DNA of 64,000 nt from Pseudarthrobacter sp. C4D7 (GTDB lineage: Bacteria; Actinomycetota; Actinomycetes; Actinomycetales; Micrococcaceae), in the NCBI RefSeq assembly GCF_013359725.1, contig NZ_JABFMW010000005.1:62001-126000 (forward strand), given 5' to 3'. Below the pieces are notes generated by a model that ran no database searches, was not told where the DNA came from, and worked only from the letters and a program-made list of their open reading frames with translations. The position numbers and the translations under genes were made by a program. This document shows positions 53,357 to 61,925 of the stretch, piece after piece. Every line of letters starts with the position of its first letter. The stretch's first letter is position 1.

Positions 53357-55837
53357 TCAGCCCCTGCCCGCCCTGCCGCGGGCGGCATCCGGTGCCGGCC
53401 TGGACCGCGCTCCGGGGCGCGGCAAGCGGTTGAGGGCGCTTCCGGCCGCGCTGAACGGCATCCTGAGCAGCCGGCCCAGCCGCCGGGTCACCGACGGCGG
53501 GAGCCAGGAAGCTGCCCAGCGCCTGGGCAGGGGAGCATTGGCACGCAGCGACGCCTCCACGGCGGCAAGTCCGCCGGGGATATCCTGGGAGGCCGCTGTG
53601 GCGCTGGCTCCGGTGTCCGGTCGGCCGTACCTGTGGTGTTCGAAGGCTGAGGTCAGGGACGCCACAGCCTGGTGGGCGTCCTTGTCCATGCCATCGGGTT
53701 CGCCGAGCAGTGTGCTTCGGAACCGGGCCGCGAAAGCCCGGGGCGTTTCACTGTCCCCGGCGGGCATGCCATAGTCCGTGCCGAGGTCCCGAAGCTCGCT
53801 CCAGGCAAGCGGAACAGCCAGGTCCGGATGCCTGGGGTGCAGCCGCCGGGACCGGGTGCCGGTGCGGACCAGGTGCGGTGCGGCAGCCAGGAGCAGCAGC
53901 CCCAGCACTCCTGCGGAGCCCAGCAGCCACGGCATCAGCTGCACGCCTTCGCCGGATGCACTGCCGCCGGCACCGGGGACCGCCTGCGCCGTTGCGGTGG
54001 GGGTCGGTGCGGGCGCCGGGGCGGTATCGGGAATGAGCCCGTCGTTGTTGCCCAGTGGATCCGCCACCGACGGTGCTGCTGCTTCTGTGGCGTAGTCGGG
54101 AACCACTCCGCGGGACGGCGTCGGTTCAAAGGACACCCAGCCCAGGCCCTGGAAGTACAGCTCCGGCCAGGCGTGGGCGTCACGCGCATCCGCCTCGTAT
54201 TCCGGGAGGGACCCCTGGCCCGCCACCGTGATGGTGGCCCCGGTCAGCCGGCCGGGGGCATAGCCCACCGCGATCCTGCTCGGAATGCCTTCCAGCCTGG
54301 CCATGACGGCCATCGCGGAAGCGTAGTGGATGCAGTAGCCACTCTTTTGCTGCAGGAAGTCCGCCAGGACGGAAAGCCCGTTGCCGTCGTAGCCGCCCTG
54401 CACCGGTGCCTGCAGGGAGTACGTGAACGCTGCGGAACGGAGGTATTTCTGGATGGCCATGGCTTTTTGGTACGGCGTCCCCGCAGACCCGGCCACCGTC
54501 TGCGCAGTGGTCTTGACGATGTCCGGAACGTTGCCGGGGACGCGGGTGAAGACGTCGGGAATGCCCCGTGCCGGAGCCGAGGACTGGGCCAGCAGGGCTG
54601 CGGAGAGCTTGGGCACTGCAGAGGTCACCAGGTACTCCTGCCGCCTGGTGGTGGTGCTGTCCGAGCCTTTGATGGCCAGCGTTGCCGGATCCCATGTCCA
54701 TTGGCCGCCGAGGCCGCGGACGGTTTCAGGAGCGTAGGGGACCGGAAGGTAGGGGCTGGTGAAGGTGCCCGCGTCGATCGCGGTGACAAGGCGTACCTGC
54801 TCGTCGGTGAGGACCTGGTAGCCGGGGTCGATCCGGCCATCAAGGGGAACCCGCGACGCGCTGCGGTCATCCGGGCCCCAGGAATCGCCGTCGAAACTGT
54901 CTACCGTCACCGAGCGCAGATACAGGGGCGCGGGCGAATTCGTGGCGTACGTGATCCTGCCGCTTCCGTCAGGGGTGCGCAGGCTGTTGCCCAGGGTGAT
55001 CATCGGATTGAGCCCGGTGGAGGCGCCCCACGGATTCAGCCGGGACCCCTGCGGGAAAGTGCCACGGTCAAAGCCGGGAATGGCCAGCGGCAGCACCAGG
55101 GTGGCCGCCAGGGCCAGAGCCCCCGTCAGCGCGGCGCGCCGCATCAGTCCCGGACTGCGGGCAGGGCCGCCCTGCAGCCGGCCCTCCGGGGCAAACCATT
55201 GGCTGAATGCAAGGATCAGGAGGTATCCCGCCGCCGTGGCAACGAAACTGCCCACACCCACGCTTTGCGGTTTGATCATGGCCGGGACCACCAGGAGGGC
55301 CAGCAGGCCGGTGCCGGACGCGGCCGGCATTCCCAGCGGCACGGCGAGGGCATCGACCAGGATGACGGCCAGGCCCAGCACCGCGCAGACCACCATGACA
55401 ATACCGGCGTTGGGCGCCACGGGCGCCGTCTCCGCCAGCACCGTCTCGCTGGCGCGCTGGACCAGGCGGTCCAGCTCGGGCAGCGTGGCACCGGTGGGGA
55501 CCACCCAGAAAAAGCTGGAACTTCGGAAGAACGTCAGGGTCAGGACGCCGCCCAGGGCCAGGAAGCCTCCGGCGGTGACCAGCAGCGGCTGGGCGCGCAC
55601 GGACCGCAGCGCAGCGAGTGCCAGCGCCACCACCAGCACGGTGGTCATGGCCGGCCAGTACCAGTTCCAGCCGCGGAGGACACCGTTCAGGGACAGCGCC
55701 GCACCACAGACTGCCACTGATATCGCAGCAGCCATCGCCCAGGGATAGGCACCCACGCGGGTGCGGCCTGCCGGCGTCCCCCGGCCGGCCTGTGCCTGCC
55801 GTCCGGCGCCCGTGGACCTGGGCGGGGCGATGGTCAT
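53357..55837 (-). CDS. Transglutaminase-like membrane protein (TgpA/DUF3488)
   Basis: 826 residues. An N-terminal DUF3488 membrane region has about seven helices (to about residue 250), then a large external domain with a transglutaminase core: catalytic cysteine near residue 500 in SGYCIHYASAMAVMARLEG, and His near 553 in DAHAWPELYFQGLGW, with the acidic partner after it. A further helix near 660 and a Pro/Arg-rich cytoplasmic tail end the protein. Last gene of the MoxR-DUF58-TgpA operon; its start overlaps the DUF58 stop (ATGA). Function in bacteria is poorly known; P. aeruginosa TgpA is essential. Confidence 0.92.
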   Translation of the reverse strand: MTIAPPRSTGAGRQAQAGRGTPAGRTRVGAYPWAMAAAISVAVCGAALSLNGVLRGWNWYWPAMTTVLVVALALAALRSVRAQPLLVTAGGFLALGGVLTLTFFRSSSFFWVVPTGATLPELDRLVQRASETVLAETAPVAPNAGIVMVVCAVLGLAVILVDALAVPLGMPAASGTGLLALLVVPAMIKPQSVGVGSFVATAAGYLLILAFSQWFAPEGRLQGGPARSPGLMRRAALTGALALAATLVLPLAIPGFDRGTFPQGSRLNPWGASTGLNPMITLGNSLRTPDGSGRITYATNSPAPLYLRSVTVDSFDGDSWGPDDRSASRVPLDGRIDPGYQVLTDEQVRLVTAIDAGTFTSPYLPVPYAPETVRGLGGQWTWDPATLAIKGSDSTTTRRQEYLVTSAVPKLSAALLAQSSAPARGIPDVFTRVPGNVPDIVKTTAQTVAGSAGTPYQKAMAIQKYLRSAAFTYSLQAPVQGGYDGNGLSVLADFLQQKSGYCIHYASAMAVMARLEGIPSRIAVGYAPGRLTGATITVAGQGSLPEYEADARDAHAWPELYFQGLGWVSFEPTPSRGVVPDYATEAAAPSVADPLGNNDGLIPDTAPAPAPTPTATAQAVPGAGGSASGEGVQLMPWLLGSAGVLGLLLLAAAPHLVRTGTRSRRLHPRHPDLAVPLAWSELRDLGTDYGMPAGDSETPRAFAARFRSTLLGEPDGMDKDAHQAVASLTSAFEHHRYGRPDTGASATAASQDIPGGLAAVEASLRANAPLPRRWAASWLPPSVTRRLGRLLRMPFSAAGSALNRLPRPGARSRPAPDAARGRAGRG

Positions 55838-57297
55838 GGGGCCACCCCCGCTCCCCGGCGGACTTCCGCTGCGGGGGCCACCGGCAGGGCCGGATCCTGG
55901 GCCAGCTGGCCCCAGGCAGCAGGAAGCGGGGTTTTCGGCGCCGCAGCCGCAGCCCGCCAGCCGCCGTGGCGCAGCACCTCAAGGACATCCTCGAACTCCC
56001 CGGGCCGTTCCACCGCCAGCAGCGCGAACGCATGCGTACCGTACGCCGCGGCCGGCGCCAGCGCCGCAGCCTCCTGCGCTGTCATCCGGCCCAGCACTGC
56101 AATCAGCGGCCCCCGCATCCGGTGTGCTGACAACTTGTCCATCAACTGGTCATCGAAAGCCGCCGGACCGTGGTCCTCGTCTCCGTGCACCGGTGATCCC
56201 GCGGAGACACCCTGGCCCGCGCGCTTTCCGGTCTTGTCCAGGTGCATTCCGTCCAGGCGGTGGTGCGTCCCGGAAAGGTGGATTGCAGCCAGGCCCTCGG
56301 CAATCGCCTGCAGGCCGGACGGGCCGCTGTACTCATCAGCGGCCGGGTCCGTGGCGGAAGGGGAATGCAGGAATGCCGGGTCGCCGCCGGCATCCAGCAG
56401 GCGCAGGCTGAAATTGCGTTCAGAGAAGTGTGCGCAGGCCGACATGGCGGCAATAACGGACCATTCAAAAGTGTCGCTGGTGGCGGCCGCATGTCCATCG
56501 TGGCCCGGTAGCCCCGGCATCGCTGTTCCAGAGCCGCCGGCAAAAGCACCGGAACGGTGGTCAAGGATGATGGTCGCCTCAGGGGTGGTGACCGATTCCT
56601 CCTGCCGCACCATCAGGGCCCCGTGCCTGGCCGTGGCGGCCCAGTGGACCCGGCGCATGGGGTCGCCGTGCCGGTATTCACGGGTCATGACGTCGTCGTC
56701 GCTGGGGTTTGCCCGCACGCGGGTGGCGGTGACGCCGTCGTTGCCCCGTGCCCCTGCCAACCCGGTGGCGGGCAGGACGACGGCGGCAGGCGTCACCGTG
56801 AGGACGTCGCCGTCGTCGATGGCCCGCCGGTGCAGCGACAGGCCGAAAGGGTCCGTGAACTCTGCCGTTACCGGCCCAATCCTGAACTGCCCGCGGTACC
56901 GGGACGTGAGGTGGTATTCATAGCGGCTGGTCCCGCCGGAGGCAGAACGGGACGGGAAGCGGAACGCGGGCGCCTGGCCGAAATGTCCCGGGAGCCGCTC
57001 CTCCATGACCACGCGTCCGCTGCCGGGTCCGGTCCTTGCCACCGCCAGGTAGACCGCCGCCGGTGCCGACGTTTCCACCGGGGAGGGGCTGAATTCGCGG
57101 TAGACCCGGAACCGGGGCTTGACCAGCCGGACCCCGGCAAGCGAGACGAGCGGAAGCACCAGCAACAGGAGGGCCAGCGTCAGCAGGTCACGCCGGCCCA
57201 TGACCTGGGCCGCGGCCAAAGTGAACGCCCCGGCCGCCAGCATGCCCCATCCGCGCCTGGTGAACAGGTGCCGCGGGAGCTTGTCCAGGATGGCCAC
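55834..57297 (-). CDS. DUF58 domain-containing protein
   Basis: 487 residues. Two N-terminal membrane helices (about residues 15-55) precede a beta-rich segment and the DUF58 core with the signature DDDVMTREYRHGDPMRRVHWAAT split across RVRANPSDDDVMTREY and GDPMRRVHWAATARHG, followed by a von Willebrand-type fold (EATIILDHRSG). DUF58 proteins occur next to MoxR ATPases and are thought to be their clients or adaptors. It lies nine bases downstream of moxR and overlaps the TgpA-like gene. Confidence 0.9.
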   Translation of the reverse strand: MAILDKLPRHLFTRRGWGMLAAGAFTLAAAQVMGRRDLLTLALLLLVLPLVSLAGVRLVKPRFRVYREFSPSPVETSAPAAVYLAVARTGPGSGRVVMEERLPGHFGQAPAFRFPSRSASGGTSRYEYHLTSRYRGQFRIGPVTAEFTDPFGLSLHRRAIDDGDVLTVTPAAVVLPATGLAGARGNDGVTATRVRANPSDDDVMTREYRHGDPMRRVHWAATARHGALMVRQEESVTTPEATIILDHRSGAFAGGSGTAMPGLPGHDGHAAATSDTFEWSVIAAMSACAHFSERNFSLRLLDAGGDPAFLHSPSATDPAADEYSGPSGLQAIAEGLAAIHLSGTHHRLDGMHLDKTGKRAGQGVSAGSPVHGDEDHGPAAFDDQLMDKLSAHRMRGPLIAVLGRMTAQEAAALAPAAAYGTHAFALLAVERPGEFEDVLEVLRHGGWRAAAAAPKTPLPAAWGQLAQDPALPVAPAAEVRRGAGVAP

Positions 57298-57306
57298 GGT
57301 TGACCC

Positions 57307-58410
57307 CTAGCGGTTCCTGCCGGCGGCAGCTGCCGCCGTTCCACGGCCGGGCTGGCCATGGGCCGATTGTGGCACGGGCAGACGGGACAGGATGCCGCGC
57401 AGGACGCTGTGGGGGGTCTCTCCGGACCCTGCTGCTTTCCGGTCAAGAATAATCCGGTGCGCCAGGACGGACTCGGCCACACCAGCTACGTCGTCCGGAA
57501 GGACAAAATCACGCCCGTCCAGGGCCGCCGTCGCCTTGGCAGCGCGCAGCAGCTGCAGCATGGACCGGGGACTGGCGCCCAGCCGCAGCAACGGGCTTTC
57601 CCTCGTGGCCCTGCCCAGCGACACCGTGTACTCCTTGACGGGGTCCGAGACGTAGACCTGTTGGACGGTGGCGATCATGGCTGCAACATCGGAGGCGGTC
57701 ACCACCGGGGAGACCTTGGCCAGCGGTGAGACCGCCTGATGGGTCTCAAGCATTTCGATTTCCGCGTCCTTGTCCGGGTATCCCATGGAAATGCGGGCCA
57801 TGAAGCGGTCCCGCTGTGCCTCCGGCAGGGGATATGTCCCTTCCATTTCGATGGGATTCTGGGTGGCCACCACCATGAACGGCTCATCGAGTTTGTACGA
57901 CGTGCCATCCACCGTCACCTGGTGCTCCTCCATGCATTCCAGCAGCGCTGACTGGGTCTTGGCGGAAGCGCGGTTGATCTCATCGCCGATGACGATGTTG
58001 GCGAACACTGCACCGGGCCGGAACTCGAAGAGCCTGGACGCCTGGTTGTAGATGGACACACCCGTCACATCCGACGGGAGGAGGTCCGGGGTGAACTGTA
58101 TGCGGTTGACTGTGCAGTCGATGGTCCGTGCAAGGGTTTTCGCCAGCAGAGTCTTCCCGACGCCGGGCACGTCCTCCAGCAACAGGTGGCCCTGCGCCAG
58201 GAGTACGGTGAGCGCCAGCTTCGCGGCATCGGACTTGCCGTCGATGACGGTGTTGACCGTGGTGAGGATGCGCTGCGCCGCTGCATGGAACTCAGCGGCT
58301 TCCATGGCTGCCGGCCGGTGGCCGTTCAGGTGGCTGACGGCATCGGCGACGCCGGCCAGGTTGAGGTTCGGTGCGCTTGCATTGTTGGCAGTGCGTCGGT
58401 GGGGTTCCAT
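57307..58410 (-). CDS. MoxR family AAA+ ATPase
   Basis: Chaperone-like ATPase of 367 residues. Walker A is in EDVPGVGKTLLAKTLA, Walker B in IVIGDEINRASAKTQSALLE, sensor 1 in VVATQNPIEMEGTYPLPEAQ; the C-terminal lid is complete. Start at ATG 58410, five bases after AAAGG; the frame is open to 58539 but conserved sequence begins after the ATG. First gene of the operon with DUF58 and the TgpA-like gene; such modules mature membrane or secreted proteins. Confidence 0.93.
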   Translation of the reverse strand: MEPHRRTANNASAPNLNLAGVADAVSHLNGHRPAAMEAAEFHAAAQRILTTVNTVIDGKSDAAKLALTVLLAQGHLLLEDVPGVGKTLLAKTLARTIDCTVNRIQFTPDLLPSDVTGVSIYNQASRLFEFRPGAVFANIVIGDEINRASAKTQSALLECMEEHQVTVDGTSYKLDEPFMVVATQNPIEMEGTYPLPEAQRDRFMARISMGYPDKDAEIEMLETHQAVSPLAKVSPVVTASDVAAMIATVQQVYVSDPVKEYTVSLGRATRESPLLRLGASPRSMLQLLRAAKATAALDGRDFVLPDDVAGVAESVLAHRIILDRKAAGSGETPHSVLRGILSRLPVPQSAHGQPGRGTAAAAAGRNR

Positions 58411-58561
58411 CGGCAACCTTTCAGCCCGGGTTTCACCTGGACGTGACAGCAAGCCTGCCTTCGCCCCTCGGTGGGCGTGCGCGTGTGTTCGTTCCAGACT
58501 ACTAACACAACTGCCATGCCTGACAGAGAGTTCCGGCAAATATGCGGGACGTCTGGAACGT

Positions 58562-58567
58562 TAGGCT
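58562..58567 (+). promoter_or_regulatory. -10 element, leaderless tatD
   Basis: TAGGCT six bases before the ATG at 58574; no ribosome site. Confidence 0.6.
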
Positions 58568-58573
58568 GAATGG

Positions 58574-59479
58574 ATGTGCAATTCGTCAATTCCCGCTGCC
58601 TACCGGATGCCTGCCGACGACGCGGCCGCGGATCCGGATGCCGGACGCCGGAAGGATTTCCCGCCCGCGCCCGAGCCCTTGCCGGTCCCGGTCATGGACA
58701 ACCACACCCACCTGGACTTTCCCGAAGGAAAGGGTCCTGTGGGGATCAAGGCTGCACTGGATGCGGCAGCCGCAGTCGGCGTACAGGGGGCGGTGCAGGT
58801 GGGCTGCGACCTGGAGTCCTCGCGCTTCACCGTGGAGGCGGTTGACCAGGACGAACGGCTCCTGGGCGCTGTTGCCCTGCACCCCAACGACGCTCCGCAC
58901 TACGCGGCCCGGGGTGAACTTGAGGCTGCCCTTGCCGAGATCGAGCAGTTGGCCACGCATCCCCGGATCCGCGCGATCGGCGAAACGGGGCTGGATTTCT
59001 ACCGCACCGACGGCGAAGGGCTGCGCCACCAGGAGTATTCCTTCCGGCGCCATATCGACATCGCCAAGCGCCTGAACCTCACCCTGCAGATCCACGACCG
59101 CGATGCGCACAGTGACGTGGTCCGCGTGCTCCGGGAAGAAGGTGCGCCGGAAAGGGTGGTGTTCCATTGTTTTTCCGGTGATGAGGAGCTGGCCAGAACC
59201 TGCAACGACCACGGCTGGTGGATGTCGTTCGCAGGCACCCTGACGTTCAAGAATGCCGCGAATCTCCGCGCCGCGCTCGCCGTCGCCGACCGGCAGCTCA
59301 TCATGGTCGAAACCGATGCCCCTTTTCTTACCCCGCATCCGCACCGGGGCCGTCCCAACGCGAGCTACATGGTCCCGTACACCGTGCGTGCCATGGCAGA
59401 ATTGACAGGCTCCGACCTCGCCGGCCTGTGCACCACCATTAGCGAAAATACCGTGCGGGCGTACGGATCCTGGGCCTGA
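58574..59479 (+). CDS. tatD: TatD family metal-dependent DNase
   Basis: TIM-barrel hydrolase of 301 residues. Metal ligands: DNHTHLDF (HxH, near residue 42), the glutamate in IGETGLDFYR, histidines in LQIHDRDAH and FHCFSGD, and the aspartate in METDAPFLTP-type sequence VETDAPFLTPHPHRGRPN. TatD proteins are 3'-5' exonucleases or D-aminoacyl-tRNA-like hydrolases; despite the name they are not needed for Tat export. About 40 extra residues precede the barrel. First of the conserved tatD-rpfB-rsmA-ispE series. Confidence 0.94.
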   Translation: MCNSSIPAAYRMPADDAAADPDAGRRKDFPPAPEPLPVPVMDNHTHLDFPEGKGPVGIKAALDAAAAVGVQGAVQVGCDLESSRFTVEAVDQDERLLGAVALHPNDAPHYAARGELEAALAEIEQLATHPRIRAIGETGLDFYRTDGEGLRHQEYSFRRHIDIAKRLNLTLQIHDRDAHSDVVRVLREEGAPERVVFHCFSGDEELARTCNDHGWWMSFAGTLTFKNAANLRAALAVADRQLIMVETDAPFLTPHPHRGRPNASYMVPYTVRAMAELTGSDLAGLCTTISENTVRAYGSWA

Positions 59480-59505
59480 TCCAGCCCCGCGGGGCCCACT
59501 GAATC

Positions 59506-59520
59506 GCATACCTGGTATGC
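59506..59520. repeat. Short perfect dyad after tatD
   Basis: GCATACC (59506-59512), one central base, GGTATGC (59514-59520). A 15-base palindrome in an AT-richer stretch upstream of the likely rpfB promoter; operator candidate. Confidence 0.5.
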
Positions 59521-59549
59521 AAAAATGTTGGTCGCTTTATAACGCTACG

Positions 59550-59564
59550 GTTACAGTGGGTAAC
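59550..59564. repeat. GTTAC-N5-GTAAC dyad upstream of rpfB
   Basis: GTTAC (59550-59554) and GTAAC (59560-59564). A GTTAC/GTAAC pair also overlaps the whiB promoter, though with a longer spacer. Possible regulator site for rpfB. Confidence 0.45.
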
Positions 59565-59673
59565 TATTAGCCGGGGTCGGGGAAGGCCAACGGATAATTT
59601 CACTCCACCTACAGTTGGCCGGGCCTGTCGAATATCCGGCCATGGCGCTGCGCGGAGTGTGGCGGCGCATCGG

Positions 59674-59733
59674 TGCCCGGACTCTCTTTGTGAGGTTGCT
59701 CCGGGCATTCCTTTGCCCATTCCCCGTGCCCGG
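59674..59733 (+). promoter_or_regulatory. rpfB leader with mutually exclusive stems
   Basis: CCGGGCA (59701-59707) can pair with TGCCCGG upstream (59674-59680) or downstream (59727-59733), but not both. The downstream pairing ends 24 bases before the chosen rpfB start. A GGCCAAC/GTTGGCC stem (59585-59591 with 59614-59620) lies further upstream. This is attenuator-like; no known riboswitch recognised. Confidence 0.4.
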
Positions 59734-59757
59734 ATGGACCGAGAGTTACGGGCAATC

Positions 59758-60936
59758 GTGATCAAGTTCTTCACATCGGACGGCAAGTTCAGCTATATCA
59801 AGGTTGGCGCCCAGCTGCTGGTGCTTTGCGGCCTGGTCGCAGGCCTCGTAGCCTTCGTGGGCAATAACAAAACAATCACGCTCAACGTGGACGGCAAAGC
59901 ATCGTCCGTGCAGTCCTTTGGTGGAACAGTGGCACAGGTGGTCAAGAGCGCCAACCTGGACCTGAAGCCCGGCGACCGTGTGTCCCCCTCCCTTGACGCA
60001 ACGGTCCAGAACGGCACCGTCATCAACGTCAACCAGGCCAAGGAAGTCAAGGTCAGCCTTGACGGGGCCGAAAAAACCGTCAACACCACGGCCCAGGATG
60101 TCGAAGACCTGGTGACCGAACTCGGCGTGGCCAGTGCCTCGTCTGTTTCGGCGCCCAAGGATGCCGCCCTTGCGCTGGCCGGCTCCTACGTCTCCATTTC
60201 CACGCCCAAGACCGTCAGCATCGTGGCCGACGGCAAAGCGGACACCGCCACCACCACCGCGGCAACGGTCGGCAAGGTCCTTGAGGATGCTGGCGTGACA
60301 CTTGGTGCCAATGACCGCACCTCCCAGCCGGCCAATGCCAACGTGGTGAACAACATGGTCATCAAGGTTTCGCGGGTCGATACCGGCCAGACCGCTGTCA
60401 CCAGCGAAGACGTTCCCTTCGAAACCGTTACCGCCGAGAGCGCGGACATGCTCAAGGGCGAGAAGGAAGTAACCCAGGCCGGATCCGCCGGAAAGCTTGA
60501 GCGGACCTTCAAACTGGTCCTGGTCGATGGCCGGGAAGCTTCCCGCACCCTGGTCTCCGAAAATGTGGCTGTCCAGCCGGTCGCCGAGAAGGTTACGGTC
60601 GGTACGAAGGCCAAACCCGTGCCGCAGGCCGCCCCGGCCGCCGCCCCCGCCGCCGCAGGAGCCAACACCGGCGCGGCAGCACCGGCCATGATGAACGAAG
60701 CCATGTGGGACAAGATCGCCCAGTGCGAGTCCACCGGAAACTGGAGCATCAACAGCGGCAACGGCTACTACGGTGGCCTGCAGTTCGACATCCAGACCTG
60801 GATCGGCGCCGGCGGCGGCGCCTACGCCCCCAACGCCAGCCTGGCCACCAAGGCCCAGCAGATCGACATCGCCAACCGCGTTTACGCTCAGCGTGGCCTG
60901 TCGCCATGGGGTTGCGGCTGGGCGGCCAGCCGCTGA
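59758..60936 (+). CDS. rpfB: Resuscitation-promoting factor RpfB
   Basis: Secreted or membrane-anchored muralytic transglycosylase that wakes dormant cells. 392 residues from GTG 59758. A helix near residues 15-35 (AQLLVLCGLVAGLVAFV) is the export anchor; three DUF348 domains (about 37-190), a G5 domain (about 205-280), an Ala/Pro linker and the C-terminal Rpf domain (about 310-392; WDKIAQCESTGNWSINSG with the catalytic Glu in CES) complete the RpfB architecture. The start is uncertain (ATG 59734 also possible, neither with a clear ribosome site). Followed by its own terminator, then rsmA. Confidence 0.94.
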   Translation: MIKFFTSDGKFSYIKVGAQLLVLCGLVAGLVAFVGNNKTITLNVDGKASSVQSFGGTVAQVVKSANLDLKPGDRVSPSLDATVQNGTVINVNQAKEVKVSLDGAEKTVNTTAQDVEDLVTELGVASASSVSAPKDAALALAGSYVSISTPKTVSIVADGKADTATTTAATVGKVLEDAGVTLGANDRTSQPANANVVNNMVIKVSRVDTGQTAVTSEDVPFETVTAESADMLKGEKEVTQAGSAGKLERTFKLVLVDGREASRTLVSENVAVQPVAEKVTVGTKAKPVPQAAPAAAPAAAGANTGAAAPAMMNEAMWDKIAQCESTGNWSINSGNGYYGGLQFDIQTWIGAGGGAYAPNASLATKAQQIDIANRVYAQRGLSPWGCGWAASR

Positions 60937-60964
60937 TCCGCCAGCCTGATATTCGCAGGTGACT

Positions 60965-61004
60965 GCTGTGGCCGGCCCCGGGTACTCCCGGGGCCGGCCA
61001 CAGC
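60965..61004 (+). terminator. Terminator after rpfB
   Basis: Perfect 18-bp stem, arms 60965-60982 and 60987-61004 (inner ends CCCCGGG and CCCGGGG), loop TACT, followed by CGCTTA. It separates rpfB from rsmA, which has its own promoter. Confidence 0.88.
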
Positions 61005-61040
61005 CGCTTAACCCGGAAAGGCCCGCCAACCCGCGCGGGA

Positions 61041-61046
61041 TAGGAT
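61041..61046 (+). promoter_or_regulatory. -10 element, leaderless rsmA
   Basis: TAGGAT six bases before the GTG at 61053; no ribosome site. Indicates independent transcription of rsmA-ispE. Confidence 0.6.
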
Positions 61047-61052
61047 ACCTAG

Positions 61053-61925
61053 GTGACTGAACCCATCCCCGCCGCTCCCGCACCGCTGTTCGGTGCCTCC
61101 GACATCCGCCGGATGGCGGCGGAAATCGGGGTCAGGCCCACCAAGACCCTGGGCCAGAACTTTGTTATTGATGGCAACACCATCCGCCGGATCGTGGCAG
61201 CAGCGGACGTGCAGCCGGACGAAACAGTGCTGGAGGTCGGTCCCGGGCTCGGCTCCCTCACGCTGGGACTGCTCGACGCAGCAGCAGAGGTTGTCGCCGT
61301 CGAAATCGATCCCGTCCTGGCAGCAAAACTCCCCGAAACGGTCAAGGAATGGCGCCCGGCCGCCGCCAGCGCATTCCACCTGGTGCACGCCGACGCCATG
61401 AAGGTCACGGAACTGCCGGTGGAACCTACGGCACTTGTGGCCAACCTGCCGTACAACGTGGCAGTTCCCGTGGTGCTGCACCTCCTGCAGCATTTCCCCG
61501 GCCTGCAGCACGGCCTGGTGATGGTGCAGGACGAGGTGGCAGACCGACTCGCAGCAGGACCGGGATCCAAGACCTACGGTGTCCCCTCCGTCAAAGCCGC
61601 GTGGTACAGCCAAATGCGCAAGGCCGGTGTGATCGGCATGAATGTCTTCTGGCCGGCGCCCAAAATCCATTCCGGGCTGGTGTCCTTCACCCGCCGCGAA
61701 CCCCCCGCCACCACTGCCACGCGCGAACAGGTGTTTGCCGTGGTTGACGCCGCCTTCGCCCAGCGGCGCAAGACACTCCGCGCCGCCCTGGCGGGCTGGG
61801 CCGGGGGAGCCCCGGAAGCCGAGCGCTGCCTGGTGGCGGCCGGCGTCGACCCCACCGCGCGCGGCGAGGTCATCGACATTGCCGCCTTCGCCAGGATCGC
61901 TGAAGCCAGGGAAAACCGCCCGTGA
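61053..61925 (+). CDS. rsmA: 16S rRNA (adenine(1518)/(1519)-N6)-dimethyltransferase
   Basis: KsgA; dimethylates two adjacent adenosines in the 3' hairpin of 16S rRNA during 30S maturation. 290 residues. Motifs: [21 protein letters not shown] loop [16 protein letters not shown], acidic EIDPVLA, and the catalytic [17 protein letters not shown] (NLPY). Starts with GTG and overlaps the ispE start by four bases (GTGA), so the two are translationally coupled. Confidence 0.96.
   Translation: MTEPIPAAPAPLFGASDIRRMAAEIGVRPTKTLGQNFVIDGNTIRRIVAAADVQPDETVLEVGPGLGSLTLGLLDAAAEVVAVEIDPVLAAKLPETVKEWRPAAASAFHLVHADAMKVTELPVEPTALVANLPYNVAVPVVLHLLQHFPGLQHGLVMVQDEVADRLAAGPGSKTYGVPSVKAAWYSQMRKAGVIGMNVFWPAPKIHSGLVSFTRREPPATTATREQVFAVVDAAFAQRRKTLRAALAGWAGGAPEAERCLVAAGVDPTARGEVIDIAAFARIAEARENRP

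Noticed and set aside
59480..59757. Cyclic di-AMP (ydaO-type) riboswitch before rpfB
   Set aside because: Some actinobacterial wall-hydrolase genes carry one, but the conserved ydaO sequence blocks are absent here; only generic competing stems are seen.
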